Origin: Chloroflexota bacterium
GTDB taxonomy: Bacteria > Chloroflexota > Dehalococcoidia > UBA2979
DNA length: 64,000 nt
Direction: 5' to 3'
Assembly: GCA_947479915.1 (NCBI GenBank)
Contig: CANKAU010000003.1
Span: 62,001 to 126,000 of the forward strand
Positions 51,559-60,021 of the stretch are shown here, piece after piece (position 1 is the stretch's first letter; each line of letters opens with the position of its first letter). A program made the translations under genes and the position numbers. Under the pieces are notes generated by a model, which had not been told where the DNA came from, did no database searches, and saw only the letters and a program-made list of their open reading frames with translations.

Positions 51559-52604
51559 GCCCCCGATGCTACGGATGCGGGCGGCTCGGCGAAGGGACGC
51601 GAGAGCGCCTCTCCGAGGCGGCGTGCCTCGTTCGCCAGGTCGCCGAAATTGTTCGGCGTGAGCGACTGCGCCCCGTCGGAGAGCGCGTGGTCCGGGTTCG
51701 GGTGCACCTCGATCATCAGTCCGTCCGCGCCCGCGGCGAGCGCCGCCATGGACATGGGCCGCACGAGGTACCACTTGCCGGTGCCGTGCGACGGGTCGGC
51801 GATGACGGGCAGGTGGCTCAGTCGCTTCACCAACGCCACGGCGTTCAGGTCGAGCGTGTTGCGGATCGCGGTCTCGAAGGTGCGGATGCCGCGCTCGCAG
51901 AGGATGAGGTTGGGGTTGTTCTGCGACATGACGTACTCGGACGCCAGCAGCCACTCCTCGATCGTCGCGGACATGCCGCGCTTCAGCAGCACCGGCTTGC
52001 CGGTCTTCCCGGCCTCCTGCAGCAGCACGAAGTTCTGCATGTTCCGCGCACCGATCTGCAGCACGTCGGAGTACTCGGCGCAGACGTCCACGTCACGGAC
52101 CGACAGGCACTCCGTGATGACCGGCAGGCCGACCTCGTCGCCCGCCTGGCGCAGCAGCTTCAACGCGTCGAGGCCGAGGCCCTGGAACGAGTACGGCGAG
52201 GTGCGCGGCTTGAACGCGCCACCGCGGAGCACGTGCGCGCCGGCCTTCTTCACGCCTCGAGCGGCGGCGAGGATCTGATCCTCGCCCTCGATGGCGCACG
52301 GCCCGGCCATGAAGACGGGGTGACCGCCGCCGACCTTCACGCCGTGCGGCAGCTCGACGATCGTGTCCTTGGGGTGGGTCTCGCGGCTGGAGAGCTTGTA
52401 CGGCTTCGAGACGCGGATGACCTCGTCCACGCCAGCCATCATCGAGATCTCGTCGCGATGCTCCTGCATCACCTGGCCGAGGCCGGCGATGACCTCGCGC
52501 TCCACGCCGCGGATCGGCTGGCCCTGCAGCCCGAACATGACGAGGCGATCCATGACCGCCTGCACCTGCTCCGGCGTGTGGTCGGGACGCATGACGACGA
52601 TCAT
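51555..52604 (-). CDS. aroF: 3-deoxy-7-phosphoheptulonate (DAHP) synthase, type I-beta
   Basis: First step of the shikimate pathway: PEP plus erythrose 4-phosphate to DAHP. The 349-residue protein has an N-terminal ferredoxin-like regulatory domain (1-70, MIVVMRPDHTPEQVQAVMDR) and a KDPG-aldolase-like barrel: FMAGPCAIEGEDQ near 98, LRGGAFKPRTSPYSFQGLG near 126, LLKRGMSATIEEWLLASEY near 205 and VIADPSHGTG near 270. Thermotoga-type enzymes of this layout are inhibited by Phe/Tyr via the N-terminal domain. Its ATG overlaps the aroH stop, pairing DAHP synthase with chorismate mutase. Confidence 0.94.
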   Translation of the reverse strand: MIVVMRPDHTPEQVQAVMDRLVMFGLQGQPIRGVEREVIAGLGQVMQEHRDEISMMAGVDEVIRVSKPYKLSSRETHPKDTIVELPHGVKVGGGHPVFMAGPCAIEGEDQILAAARGVKKAGAHVLRGGAFKPRTSPYSFQGLGLDALKLLRQAGDEVGLPVITECLSVRDVDVCAEYSDVLQIGARNMQNFVLLQEAGKTGKPVLLKRGMSATIEEWLLASEYVMSQNNPNLILCERGIRTFETAIRNTLDLNAVALVKRLSHLPVIADPSHGTGKWYLVRPMSMAALAAGADGLMIEVHPNPDHALSDGAQSLTPNNFGDLANEARRLGEALSRPFAEPPASVASGA

Positions 52605-52981
52605 GACGTCGCCTCCTGCTTCTCCACGAGGTCGCGACGCAGCACGCGCGCGCCTCGAAGGTAGATGTGCTGGATCTCCGCCGCCGACTTCTCGGTGTTC
52701 ACGTGCATCAGGATGCGCAGGCACTTCGGCAGGCTGCCCGGCACGTTCATCTCGTGCACGCACTCCAGTGCGACGTCTGTCCACCCCAGCTCCCGGGCAG
52801 CGACCGCAGGGAACTCCGCGTTCAGGTCCGCCGTGGTGGAGAAGATGATCGAAGCAACGTGCTCGTGGGGCAGCTCGTTCGCCGTGACGATCGTGTCGAG
52901 CAGCTCGCGCGCCGCGTCGAGGATCTCCTCGCGGGTGTTGGACTCGACGGTGGTGGCGCCTCGGATGCCGCGCACGAGCAT
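52601..52981 (-). CDS. aroH: Chorismate mutase, AroH type
   Basis: Converts chorismate to prephenate for Phe and Tyr. The 126-residue protein matches the Bacillus AroH trimeric fold: VRGIRGATTVESNTREEILDAA (two overlapping stretches, residues 3-24) including the active-site Arg7, IIFSTTADLNAEFPAVAARE near 45, and LRILMHVNTEKSAAEIQHIYLRGA near 88 with the catalytic Arg90 region. A GGGGGACGGAG ribosome site is upstream. First gene of the aroH-aroF-small ORF-scpA string; a -10-like TATACG and an 11-bp tandem repeat lie before it. Confidence 0.92.
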   Translation of the reverse strand: MLVRGIRGATTVESNTREEILDAARELLDTIVTANELPHEHVASIIFSTTADLNAEFPAVAARELGWTDVALECVHEMNVPGSLPKCLRILMHVNTEKSAAEIQHIYLRGARVLRRDLVEKQEATS

Positions 52982-53055
52982 GGGTCTGACTCCGTCCCCC
53001 TGCGATCAGTGGCAGGGCCTGCGATCTGGGTGCGGGCTGCTCAGGAGCCAGACGA

Positions 53056-53078
53056 CCCGGTCGACGCCCGGTCGACGC
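53056..53078. repeat. Two tandem 11-bp-spaced copies of CCCGGTCGACGC before aroH
   Basis: The 12-mer occurs at 53056-53067 and 53067-53078, one helical turn apart, each containing the palindrome GTCGAC. A minus-strand TATACG (53100-53095) lies just upstream, so the repeats would fall early in the aroH transcript, like a repressor site. Confidence 0.5.
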
Positions 53079-53149
53079 GGGTCACGCGGCTCTGCGTATA
53101 GACGAGGGAGAGGAGGCGCGGCGAGGCGGCCTGAAGGACACAGCGAGCG

Positions 53150-53959
53150 TCAGGAGCGGGGAGCAGGCTCACGGCCGGAGATCTCCTCGACGAATGCCCG
53201 AACCGCGTCCGGGCGTCCCGGCGCCGTCGCATCAGCGATCGTGCGCACGAACGCGCTGCCGACCACCGCCGCGTCGGCCAGCTTGCCGACCGCCGCCACG
53301 TGCTCGCGGGCCGAGATGCCGAAGCCCACGGCCAGTGGCAGGTCAGTCCGTGCGCGCACCCGCGCGATGAACTCCGGCAGCTCCGCCGACACCTCGGTGC
53401 GCGCGCCGGTGATGCCCACCACGCTCACACAGTAGATGAACCCGCTCGCGTGCTCCGCCACCAGCCGGATGCGGTCATCCGTGGACGTGGGCGCCAGCAG
53501 GTACACCATGTGCAGCCCCGCTTCGCGGGCCGGCACTTCCAGTTCGGCGGCCTCCTGCGGCGGCAGGTCGACTATGATGAATCCATCGACGCCCGCGCGG
53601 GCAGCGGCCTCCACGAACCGGTTCACGCCATAGGCGAGGACGGGGTTGAAGTATCCCATAACCAGTAAGGGCGCGCGAACCCCGCGCGCTCGCAGCTCGG
53701 CCACTGCGGCGAACACCGTCTCGGTGTTGCAGCCGGCCTTGATCGCCTGCTCGTAGGCCACCTGGTTCACCGGTCCGTCGCCCAGCGGGTCGCTGAACGG
53801 CAGGCCGATCTCCACCGCGTCCGCGCCACCCTCGATCGCCGCCTCCACCAGGCGGACGGTGTCGTTCAGCTCCGGCCAGCCGGCCGGGAGGAACGGGATC
53901 AGGGCCGGACGGCCCTCGGCGCGGGTGCGCGCGAACATCTCCTCGAGGCGGTCGGTCAC
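53150..53959 (-). CDS. trpA: Tryptophan synthase alpha chain
   Basis: Cleaves indole-3-glycerol phosphate to indole and glyceraldehyde 3-phosphate, passing indole to TrpB. The 269-residue TIM barrel has [21 protein letters not shown] near 20, the catalytic Glu in [18 protein letters not shown] near 46, catalytic Asp in [11 protein letters not shown] near 127, and [11 protein letters not shown] near 215. The GTG start overlaps the stop of the CPBP protease gene, so it is separated from trpB by two genes, one on the opposite strand. Whether it is under the trp T-box is doubtful. Confidence 0.95.
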   Translation of the reverse strand: MTDRLEEMFARTRAEGRPALIPFLPAGWPELNDTVRLVEAAIEGGADAVEIGLPFSDPLGDGPVNQVAYEQAIKAGCNTETVFAAVAELRARGVRAPLLVMGYFNPVLAYGVNRFVEAAARAGVDGFIIVDLPPQEAAELEVPAREAGLHMVYLLAPTSTDDRIRLVAEHASGFIYCVSVVGITGARTEVSAELPEFIARVRARTDLPLAVGFGISAREHVAAVGKLADAAVVGSAFVRTIADATAPGRPDAVRAFVEEISGREPAPRS

Positions 53960-54726
53960 TGGGCCACTCCGTACACGGTTGCCACGAAACTCACTCCGTT
54001 AAAGATCGCGTGTGCGGCGATGGTCGTCCAGAGCGACCCGGACGCACGATACACCCACGCAAACACGATGCCGATCAGGGCGAACGGCACGACCACGCTC
54101 ACGTTGAAGTGCACCAGGGCGAAGGCCACCCCGCTCACCAGCATCCCCGCGGCCGGGCCGAAGCGATCCGCGATGCCTCGATACACCAGCGCGCGGAAGA
54201 ACAGCTCTTCCGAGAGTGGCGCGACCACGACCACGGCGAGCCCCAACGCGACCCAGATGGCGGCGGTCCGCGGCAGGTCGTCGGGGATCTGGTTGCCCGC
54301 CCGGAACCCGGACAGGTCGAGCCCGCTCACGCGTTCCACGAGGAAGACCGCTCCGGCATACCCGAGGACGCAGCCGTAGGCACTGAAGAGCGCCACCGGC
54401 ACCCACGACCACTGCTGCGGCAGATCCAGTCGCAGCGCGCGCAGGGAGATGCCGCGCGCGCGCGCGAGGATGAGGACGACCGCCCCGAGCCACGCCTCCA
54501 TCCCGAGTGTGCCGAGGGTCAACAGGAACGCGACGGTCGGGTCGGTGCGGTGGTAGTCGCCACGGAGGATGAACACGACGCTCAGGCCCAGCACCAGCAG
54601 GAAGCCCAGCCCGGCAAGCGCCGTGCCGTACGCCACGTCGCGCACCCGCCACGGGCGGGCGCCCTCCGGCGGAGCGGGAGGCGGTGGCGGGGCGGGCGGC
54701 AGGCCGAGCGGCTCGTCGTGGAACAT
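53956..54726 (-). CDS. CPBP-family intramembrane metalloprotease (CAAX/ABI)
   Basis: A 256-residue membrane protein with about seven helices and a Pro-rich cytosolic N-terminus. The catalytic motifs are complete: [13 protein letters not shown] near residue 173 (EExxxR), FALVHFN near 202 and HAIFNGV near 240. Bacterial members mature peptides or process prenylated or signal peptides, but substrates are rarely known. The ATG has TAGCCT at leaderless spacing. It overlaps trpA (GTGA), an unusual partner, so trpA translation probably depends on it. Confidence 0.87.
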   Translation of the reverse strand: MFHDEPLGLPPAPPPPPAPPEGARPWRVRDVAYGTALAGLGFLLVLGLSVVFILRGDYHRTDPTVAFLLTLGTLGMEAWLGAVVLILARARGISLRALRLDLPQQWSWVPVALFSAYGCVLGYAGAVFLVERVSGLDLSGFRAGNQIPDDLPRTAAIWVALGLAVVVVAPLSEELFFRALVYRGIADRFGPAAGMLVSGVAFALVHFNVSVVVPFALIGIVFAWVYRASGSLWTTIAAHAIFNGVSFVATVYGVAQ

Positions 54727-54732
54727 GCGACG

Positions 54733-54738
54733 AGGCTA
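54733..54738 (-). promoter_or_regulatory. -10 box for a leaderless transcript (CPBP-trpA)
   Basis: Minus-strand TAGCCT ends six bases before the CPBP ATG at 54726; no ribosome site. This is the likely promoter for CPBP-trpA, independent of the trpE promoter and T-box. Confidence 0.5.
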
Positions 54739-54785
54739 CCAGCGCCCGCCATGAAGCGGGGACGGAACACCCCGCCCCCCTCGGG

Positions 54786-54791
54786 TACCAT
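54786..54791 (+). promoter_or_regulatory. -10 box for a leaderless transcript (HAD gene)
   Basis: TACCAT ends six bases before the ATG at 54798. With the divergent TAGCCT (54733-54738) both genes share a 71-base gap and both look leaderless. Confidence 0.5.
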
Positions 54792-54797
54792 CGAGAC

Positions 54798-55457
54798 ATG
54801 CCGGAGATCTCGCACGTCATCTGGGACCTCGACGGGACACTGCTCGACACCGAGCCGTCCTACCTCCTGTCGGGCATGGAACTGGCGCGCCGGTACGGGC
54901 GGGAGCTGACCCCGGCAATCCGCGAGCGGATGATGGGCCGCCCCGGCCTGGTCGCCGCGCGCATCTTCCTCGACGCCCTCGACATCCCGATCACGCCCGA
55001 GCAGTTCATCGAGGAGCGCGAGGCGATGCTGGAGGCGCTCTTCCGGGAGTGCCAACCGATGCCCGGGGCGCTCGCCTTGAGCCGCCACCTGCACGCCCAC
55101 GGGATCCCGCAGGCCGTCGCCACTTCGTCCGACCGCAGGAACGTGGGGTTCAAGACGGTGCGCCACGCGGACTGGTTCGCGACATTCGGCGCGGTGGTGA
55201 CCGCCGACGACGTGGAGCACGGCAAGCCCGCGCCCGACATCTTCCTCCGTGCCGCCGAGCAGATCGGCGCGCCGCCGGCTTCGACGCTGGTCTTCGAGGA
55301 TTCGCCGCTCGGCGTGGAGGCGGCGCTGGCGGCCGGGATGCACGTCGTGGCCACGCCCGAGGAGGTCTACCGCGACCGCGTGGGCCACGCGCACCTCGTC
55401 CTCACGAGCCTCGAGGAGTTCCAACCCGAGGCGTGGGGGCTGCCGCCCTTCGCGTAG
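54798..55457 (+). CDS. HAD-superfamily phosphatase, beta-phosphoglucomutase-like
   Basis: A 219-residue HAD hydrolase with all four motifs: VIWDLDGTLLD near residue 8 (nucleophile Asp and acid Asp), VATSSDRRN near 110, KPAPDIF near 142 and VFEDSPLGVEAALAAGM near 163. The helical C1 cap (about 18-90) fits the beta-phosphoglucomutase/phosphatase subfamily. Substrate unknown; small sugar phosphates are usual. It is the only plus-strand gene between 47.7 and 63.9 kb and splits the trp genes, lying between trpB and CPBP-trpA. Confidence 0.88.
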   Translation: MPEISHVIWDLDGTLLDTEPSYLLSGMELARRYGRELTPAIRERMMGRPGLVAARIFLDALDIPITPEQFIEEREAMLEALFRECQPMPGALALSRHLHAHGIPQAVATSSDRRNVGFKTVRHADWFATFGAVVTADDVEHGKPAPDIFLRAAEQIGAPPASTLVFEDSPLGVEAALAAGMHVVATPEEVYRDRVGHAHLVLTSLEEFQPEAWGLPPFA

Positions 55458-55525
55458 GGTCGGCGGTCTGAGTCGGCCGGCCTATTCCCCAGCCTCGCTC
55501 AACACCTGGACCGCGCGTTCCGCCT

Positions 55526-56713
55526 CTAGATCTCGACCCCGAGCGCGGTCGCGACGGTCTGCATGTCCTTGTCGCCTCGACCGGACAGGTTCACGACGAT
55601 CAGGTCGTCCGGCGACACCGTGCCGCGCATCTTCAGCACGTGGGCGATCGCGTGTGAGGACTCCAGCGCGGGGATGATGCCTTCGAGGCGCGAGAGCTTC
55701 TGCAGTGCGTCGAGCGCCTCGTCATCAGTGACGGCGGCGTACTCGGCGCGCTCGCTGACCTTCAGCCACGAGTGCTCGGGACCCACGCCGGGGTAGTCGA
55801 GGCCGGCCGAGATGGAGTGCGCCTCCATCACCTGGCCCCACTGGTCCTGCAGCAGGTACGACCGCGCGCCGTGCAGCACGCCCGGGCGTCCTGCGGACAA
55901 CGTTGCGGCATGCTTCTTCGCAAGGCCCTCACCGGCAGCCTCGACGCCGATCAGGCGCACGTTGTCCTCGAGCAGCGGGTAGAACAGCCCCATCGCGTTC
56001 GAGCCGCCACCGACGCACGCGACGGCGATCGTGGGCAGGCGTCCCTCGACGGCGAGCATCTGCGCGCGCGCCTCGATGCCGATGATCGACTGGAAATCGC
56101 GAACCATCGCGGGATACGGGTGCGGCCCGACAACGCTGCCGATGATGTAGTACGTGTCACGGACGTTGGTGACCCAGTCGCGGATCGCCTCGTTCGTCGC
56201 GTCCTTCAGGGTGCGCGATCCGCTCTGCACGGTGCGCACCTCGGCGCCCAGCACTTTCATCTTCAGCACGTTGATCGCCTGCCGCCGCACGTCCTCGGCG
56301 CCCATGTACACGATGCAGTCGAGGCCGAAGAGCGCGCACACGGTGGCGGTCGCGACGCCGTGCTGGCCCGCGCCCGTCTCGGCGATGATGCGCTTCTTGC
56401 CCATGCGCCGCGCCAGCAGCCCCTGCGCGAGGACGGCGTTGATCTTGTGCGCACCGGTGTGGTTCAGATCCTCGCGCTTCAGGTAGACCTTGCAGCCCAC
56501 CTCGGCGGACAGTCGCTCCGCATACGTCAGCGGCGAGGGCCGTCCGACGTAGTCCTTCAGCAGCGCGTCCAGCTCACGGTGGAACTCGGGGTCCTCCATC
56601 GCGGCGTGGTAGGCGGCTTCGAGTTCGATGAGCGCAGGCATCAGCGTCTCGGGGACGTACTGCCCGCCGAACTCACCGAAGTGGCCGCGCTCGTCCGGAA
56701 GGGTGGTGGTCAT
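55526..56713 (-). CDS. trpB: Tryptophan synthase beta chain
   Basis: PLP enzyme joining indole and serine to tryptophan. The 395-residue protein has [19 protein letters not shown] at its start, the PLP lysine in [14 protein letters not shown] near 87, [20 protein letters not shown] near 110 and [16 protein letters not shown] near 230. It is the TrpB1 type that pairs with TrpA. The ATG overlaps the trpF stop (ATGA); the frame is open upstream but without homology. Last gene of the trpE-to-trpB operon. Confidence 0.96.
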   Translation of the reverse strand: MTTTLPDERGHFGEFGGQYVPETLMPALIELEAAYHAAMEDPEFHRELDALLKDYVGRPSPLTYAERLSAEVGCKVYLKREDLNHTGAHKINAVLAQGLLARRMGKKRIIAETGAGQHGVATATVCALFGLDCIVYMGAEDVRRQAINVLKMKVLGAEVRTVQSGSRTLKDATNEAIRDWVTNVRDTYYIIGSVVGPHPYPAMVRDFQSIIGIEARAQMLAVEGRLPTIAVACVGGGSNAMGLFYPLLEDNVRLIGVEAAGEGLAKKHAATLSAGRPGVLHGARSYLLQDQWGQVMEAHSISAGLDYPGVGPEHSWLKVSERAEYAAVTDDEALDALQKLSRLEGIIPALESSHAIAHVLKMRGTVSPDDLIVVNLSGRGDKDMQTVATALGVEI

Positions 56714-57459
56714 GAGTTCGTCCCGTCGGCTGCTCGTACCGCCTCGATGAAGGCGCGCACGCGCGCGTAGTCCTTGCGTCCGTCCGTCTCCGTGCCGCTC
56801 GACACGTCCACGGCCCATGGCCCGACGAGGCGCACCGCCTCGCCGACGTTCTCGGGCGTCAGCCCGCCCGCCAGCAGCAGGGGCACGCGCTCCGCCACTC
56901 GACGCGCGACCTCCCAGTCGAAGGTGACACCCGTCCCGCCGCGGTACTGCCCGTGTGCGGAGTCGAGGTGGAGCGCGATCGCAAAGCCCGGTCGCACGAG
57001 TTGCATGGGATCCGAGGGCGAGTCGATCGGCGAGATGTGCACCGTCTGGATCACCTGCTTCGTGACCAGCAGGCAGTCTTCCCAGGACTCGTCGCCGGAA
57101 AGCTGCACCAGGTCGACGCCCGCCTCCTCGGCGATCTCGTTCACCTCGTCGATGCTCTGATCGGCGAAGACGCCCACGGTCAGCGGGCGCTTAGCGTCGA
57201 GGTAGCGCGAGATGACCTGCGTGCCGTGCTGGAACCATGCCTCGTTGTCGTGACGGGCGTGGGCGATCGTCTGCGGCGGCAGCGAGAGCTCATGCGCGGC
57301 GAGTGGCCCGCCGAGCGCGCGCACCATGGCCTGCGCCTGGTCGACGTCGACCTGCCGCGAAGACTTCGCGAAGACCATCCCGACGAAGTCCGCGCCGGCC
57401 TCGGCAGCGGCGATCACGGCCTCGGGAGTGCGGTTGCCGCAGATCTTCACGAGCGTCAC
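56710..57459 (-). CDS. trpF: Phosphoribosylanthranilate isomerase TrpF, with an insertion
   Basis: Third-step enzyme, Amadori isomerisation of PRA to CdRP. The family motifs are present: [12 protein letters not shown] (catalytic Cys7) at the N-terminus, [20 protein letters not shown] near 23, TVGVFADQS near 94, VQLSGDE near 117 and [12 protein letters not shown] near 195 with the catalytic Asp in [14 protein letters not shown]. At 249 residues it is about 35 longer than usual; the excess (about 50-90) follows VRALGG and is predicted helical. GTG start overlaps the trpC stop. Confidence 0.93.
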   Translation of the reverse strand: MTLVKICGNRTPEAVIAAAEAGADFVGMVFAKSSRQVDVDQAQAMVRALGGPLAAHELSLPPQTIAHARHDNEAWFQHGTQVISRYLDAKRPLTVGVFADQSIDEVNEIAEEAGVDLVQLSGDESWEDCLLVTKQVIQTVHISPIDSPSDPMQLVRPGFAIALHLDSAHGQYRGGTGVTFDWEVARRVAERVPLLLAGGLTPENVGEAVRLVGPWAVDVSSGTETDGRKDYARVRAFIEAVRAADGTNS

Positions 57460-58349
57460 GGTGCTGCGCCTTCCTCAACACCTACCAGCATGAGTTCCCG
57501 CGCCTTCGCCGTCACGTCGCCGCTCAGCACCAGCGCCTCGCCGACGAGCAGCGCGTGCGCGCCCGCCTCGGCCATGCGTCGCGCGTCGGCGGCCGTCTTG
57601 ATCGAGGACTCGGCGACGAGTGTGATGTCCACCCCCAGCGACCTCACGAGGGCGGCCACGCGCTCCGTCACACCGAGGTCCTCGACAAACGTCCGCAGGT
57701 CGCGGTTGTTCACCCCGATCACCCGTGCGCCGCAGTCGAGCGCGACGCGCAGCTCGTCCTCGTCGTGCACCTCGACCAGCGGCTCCATCTCGTACGAGCG
57801 GACGACACCGATCAACTCGGTGAGCGCCGCCGGTTCGAGCAGCATGGTGATGAGCAGGATCGCGTCCGCGCCAAACGCCCGCGCCTCCAGCACCTGGTAC
57901 GGGTCGAACACGAACTCCTTGCGCAGGATCGCAGGGCGATCGGGGTCGAGTCCTACGGCGCGCCGCGCGGCCTCGAGGTCGGCGATCGTGCCCTTGAAGT
58001 GATCCGGCTCGGTGAGCACCGAGATCGCGGCCGCACCCGCCGCGGCGTAGGCGAGCGCCTGCTTCCCGGCGTCGAGGTTCGCGTCGAACAGGCCCTTGCT
58101 CGGCGAAGCCCGCTTGATCTCCGCGATCAGCCGCAGCTGCGCGCCCTCGGGCGTGGCGTGGCGACCGTTCCGGATGCGCTCCGCGAACGACACCTGCGTC
58201 GCGAACGCGGGATCGAGCGCGTTCGCCTCGATGCGCGCCCGCAGCGCAGCCTCGTCACGCGTCGCGCGATCCTCGACAAGCCGCACGCGGCGATCCGCGA
58301 CGATGCGATCGAGGACGGTGCCGGTGGTGCGGGCGCGCTCGCTCGTCAT
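57456..58349 (-). CDS. trpC: Indole-3-glycerol phosphate synthase
   Basis: Closes the indole ring, converting CdRP to indole-3-glycerol phosphate. The 297-residue barrel has LIAEIKRASPSKGLF near 72 (catalytic Lys), SVLTEPDHFKGTI near 107, ILRKEFVFDPYQV near 137, LVEVHDEDELRVAL near 182, GVNNRDLRTF near 202 and VAESSIKT near 232. About 35 residues longer than the minimal enzyme at the N-terminus. The ATG is four bases past the trpD stop. Separate from TrpF rather than fused as in E. coli. Confidence 0.95.
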   Translation of the reverse strand: MTSERARTTGTVLDRIVADRRVRLVEDRATRDEAALRARIEANALDPAFATQVSFAERIRNGRHATPEGAQLRLIAEIKRASPSKGLFDANLDAGKQALAYAAAGAAAISVLTEPDHFKGTIADLEAARRAVGLDPDRPAILRKEFVFDPYQVLEARAFGADAILLITMLLEPAALTELIGVVRSYEMEPLVEVHDEDELRVALDCGARVIGVNNRDLRTFVEDLGVTERVAALVRSLGVDITLVAESSIKTAADARRMAEAGAHALLVGEALVLSGDVTAKARELMLVGVEEGAAP

Positions 58350-58353
58350 CGCG

Positions 58354-59406
58354 CTACCGCCCGGCCGCGCGGCGGGTGGCCTCGACGAACGCGCCCACCT
58401 TCGCAGCGGCATCGCCGTCGTCGATCGACTGCTTCGCCATGTCGACGCCCGCGCGCAGCGACGAGGCAAGACCGGTGACGTACAGCCCCGCGCCTGCCTG
58501 CGCGACGATCAGATCGCGCACGGCCGGGGGCCCCTCGCCGCGAAGCACATCGCGGAAGATCTGTGCGTTCTGCTCGGGCGTGCCGCCCTCGATGTCGGCG
58601 GCGCTGTGCACCGCAACGCCGAGGTCGAACGGCGTGACCGTGCGCTGCGAGACGGTGTCCCCGCGCACCTCGAAGATGGTCGTGGGGCCGGTCACCGTGA
58701 TGTCATCGAGACCGTCCTCGCCCGAAACGACCAGCGCGTGCCGCATGCCGAGGCGCGCGAGCACTTGCGCCATCTTCTCGGCGAGCGCGACGTTCGGCAC
58801 GCCCATGACGTGGCACGAGGCGCCGGCGGGGTTGGTGAGCGGGCCTAGGATGTTGAACACCGTGCGGAAGCCGAGCTGCGGGCGCAACGGCCCGGCGAAC
58901 TTCATGGCGGGGTGGAACGTCTGCGCGAACATGAAGCCGACGCCGGTCTTCTCGATCGTCTGCGCGACCTGCTCCGGCCCGAGCGTGACCACCGCGCCGA
59001 GTGCCTCGAGCAGATCGGCGGAGCCGGACTGCGAGGTCATCGCGCGGTTGCCGTGCTTGCCGATCTTCGCGCCCGCACCGGCCGCGACGAACGCCGCAGC
59101 GGTCGAGGCGTTGAACACCTTCTTGTTCGAGCCGCCTGTGCCGCAGGTATCCAGCAGCGGCTTCACGTTCACATCGACGTGCAGCGAGTGCTCGCGCATC
59201 GCGCGGGCCATGCCGACGAGCTCGTCGACTGTTTCGCCCTTCATGCGCAACGCCGTGACGAACGCACCGAACTGCGCCTCTGTCGCCTTCTCGCCCTCGA
59301 GATCGACGAGGCCCGCGCGCATGATCTCGCGCATCGACTCGGCGGCCTCGACCTCGCTCAGGTCGCGCCGCTCATCGACGAGCGCTGCGAGTGCCTGCTT
59401 GATCAT
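58354..59406 (-). CDS. trpD: Anthranilate phosphoribosyltransferase
   Basis: Joins anthranilate to PRPP. The 350-residue protein shows the PRPP glycine loop LLDTCGTGGSNKKVFN near 84, KIGKHGNRAMTSQSGSADLLEALG near 114 (in two parts), FAQTFHPAMKFAGPLRPQLG near 159 and FNILGPLTNPAG near 185. Length and motif order are normal. It follows trpG by 19 bases and is a separate protein, not fused with the glutaminase. Cytoplasmic. Confidence 0.96.
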   Translation of the reverse strand: MIKQALAALVDERRDLSEVEAAESMREIMRAGLVDLEGEKATEAQFGAFVTALRMKGETVDELVGMARAMREHSLHVDVNVKPLLDTCGTGGSNKKVFNASTAAAFVAAGAGAKIGKHGNRAMTSQSGSADLLEALGAVVTLGPEQVAQTIEKTGVGFMFAQTFHPAMKFAGPLRPQLGFRTVFNILGPLTNPAGASCHVMGVPNVALAEKMAQVLARLGMRHALVVSGEDGLDDITVTGPTTIFEVRGDTVSQRTVTPFDLGVAVHSAADIEGGTPEQNAQIFRDVLRGEGPPAVRDLIVAQAGAGLYVTGLASSLRAGVDMAKQSIDDGDAAAKVGAFVEATRRAAGR

Positions 59407-59425
59407 CGTCTGTCCCTTGTCCCGG

Positions 59426-60019
59426 TTACGCCCGGCCTGATGCGCTGACCGGCAGGCGCATGTTGAGGAAGTTCTGCAGCAGCTGGTGGCCGTGCTGCGT
59501 CATGATCGACTCGGGGTGGAACTGCACCCCTTCGATCACATGCTCGCGATGCCGCACGCCCATGATGATGCCGCTCTCCGAGCGGGCGCTCACCTCCAGG
59601 ACGCTCGGCAGCGTCTCCTGCTTGATCGCGAGCGAATGATAGCGAATCGCCTCGAACGGGTTCGGGAGCCCCTCGAACACGCCGCGGTTGTCGTGCGTGA
59701 TCTGGCTGGTCTTGCCGTGCATGATCTCGCCTGCGCTGACCACGTCACCGCCGAACGCCTCACCGATGCACTGGTGCCCGAGGCACACGCCCAGCAGCGG
59801 CGCCACGCCCGCGAACGCGGTGACGAGGCCCACCGAGATGCCCGCCTCGTGCGGGGAGCAGGGGCCGGGGGAGATCACGACCTGGTCGGGCCGCATCGCG
59901 ATGCAGTCCTCGACGCTGATTTGATCGTTGCGGTGCACCTCGATCTGGGCGCCCAGTTCGCTGAGGTACTGGTAGAGGTTGAACGTGAACGAGTCGTAGT
60001 TGTCGATGAGCAACAGCAT
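59426..60019 (-). CDS. trpG: Anthranilate synthase glutamine amidotransferase subunit
   Basis: Supplies ammonia from glutamine to TrpE. The 197-residue class I amidotransferase has LLIDNYDSFTFNLYQYL at the start, VISPGPCSPHEAGIS near 48, the nucleophile Cys79 in GVCLGHQCIGE and the His-Glu pair in GVQFHPESIMTQHG near 170. Such subunits may also serve aminodeoxychorismate synthase for folate; no pabB is in the window. ATG is two bases after the Nudix/DinB gene stop. Confidence 0.95.
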   Translation of the reverse strand: MLLLIDNYDSFTFNLYQYLSELGAQIEVHRNDQISVEDCIAMRPDQVVISPGPCSPHEAGISVGLVTAFAGVAPLLGVCLGHQCIGEAFGGDVVSAGEIMHGKTSQITHDNRGVFEGLPNPFEAIRYHSLAIKQETLPSVLEVSARSESGIIMGVRHREHVIEGVQFHPESIMTQHGHQLLQNFLNMRLPVSASGRA

Positions 60020-60021
60020 CG

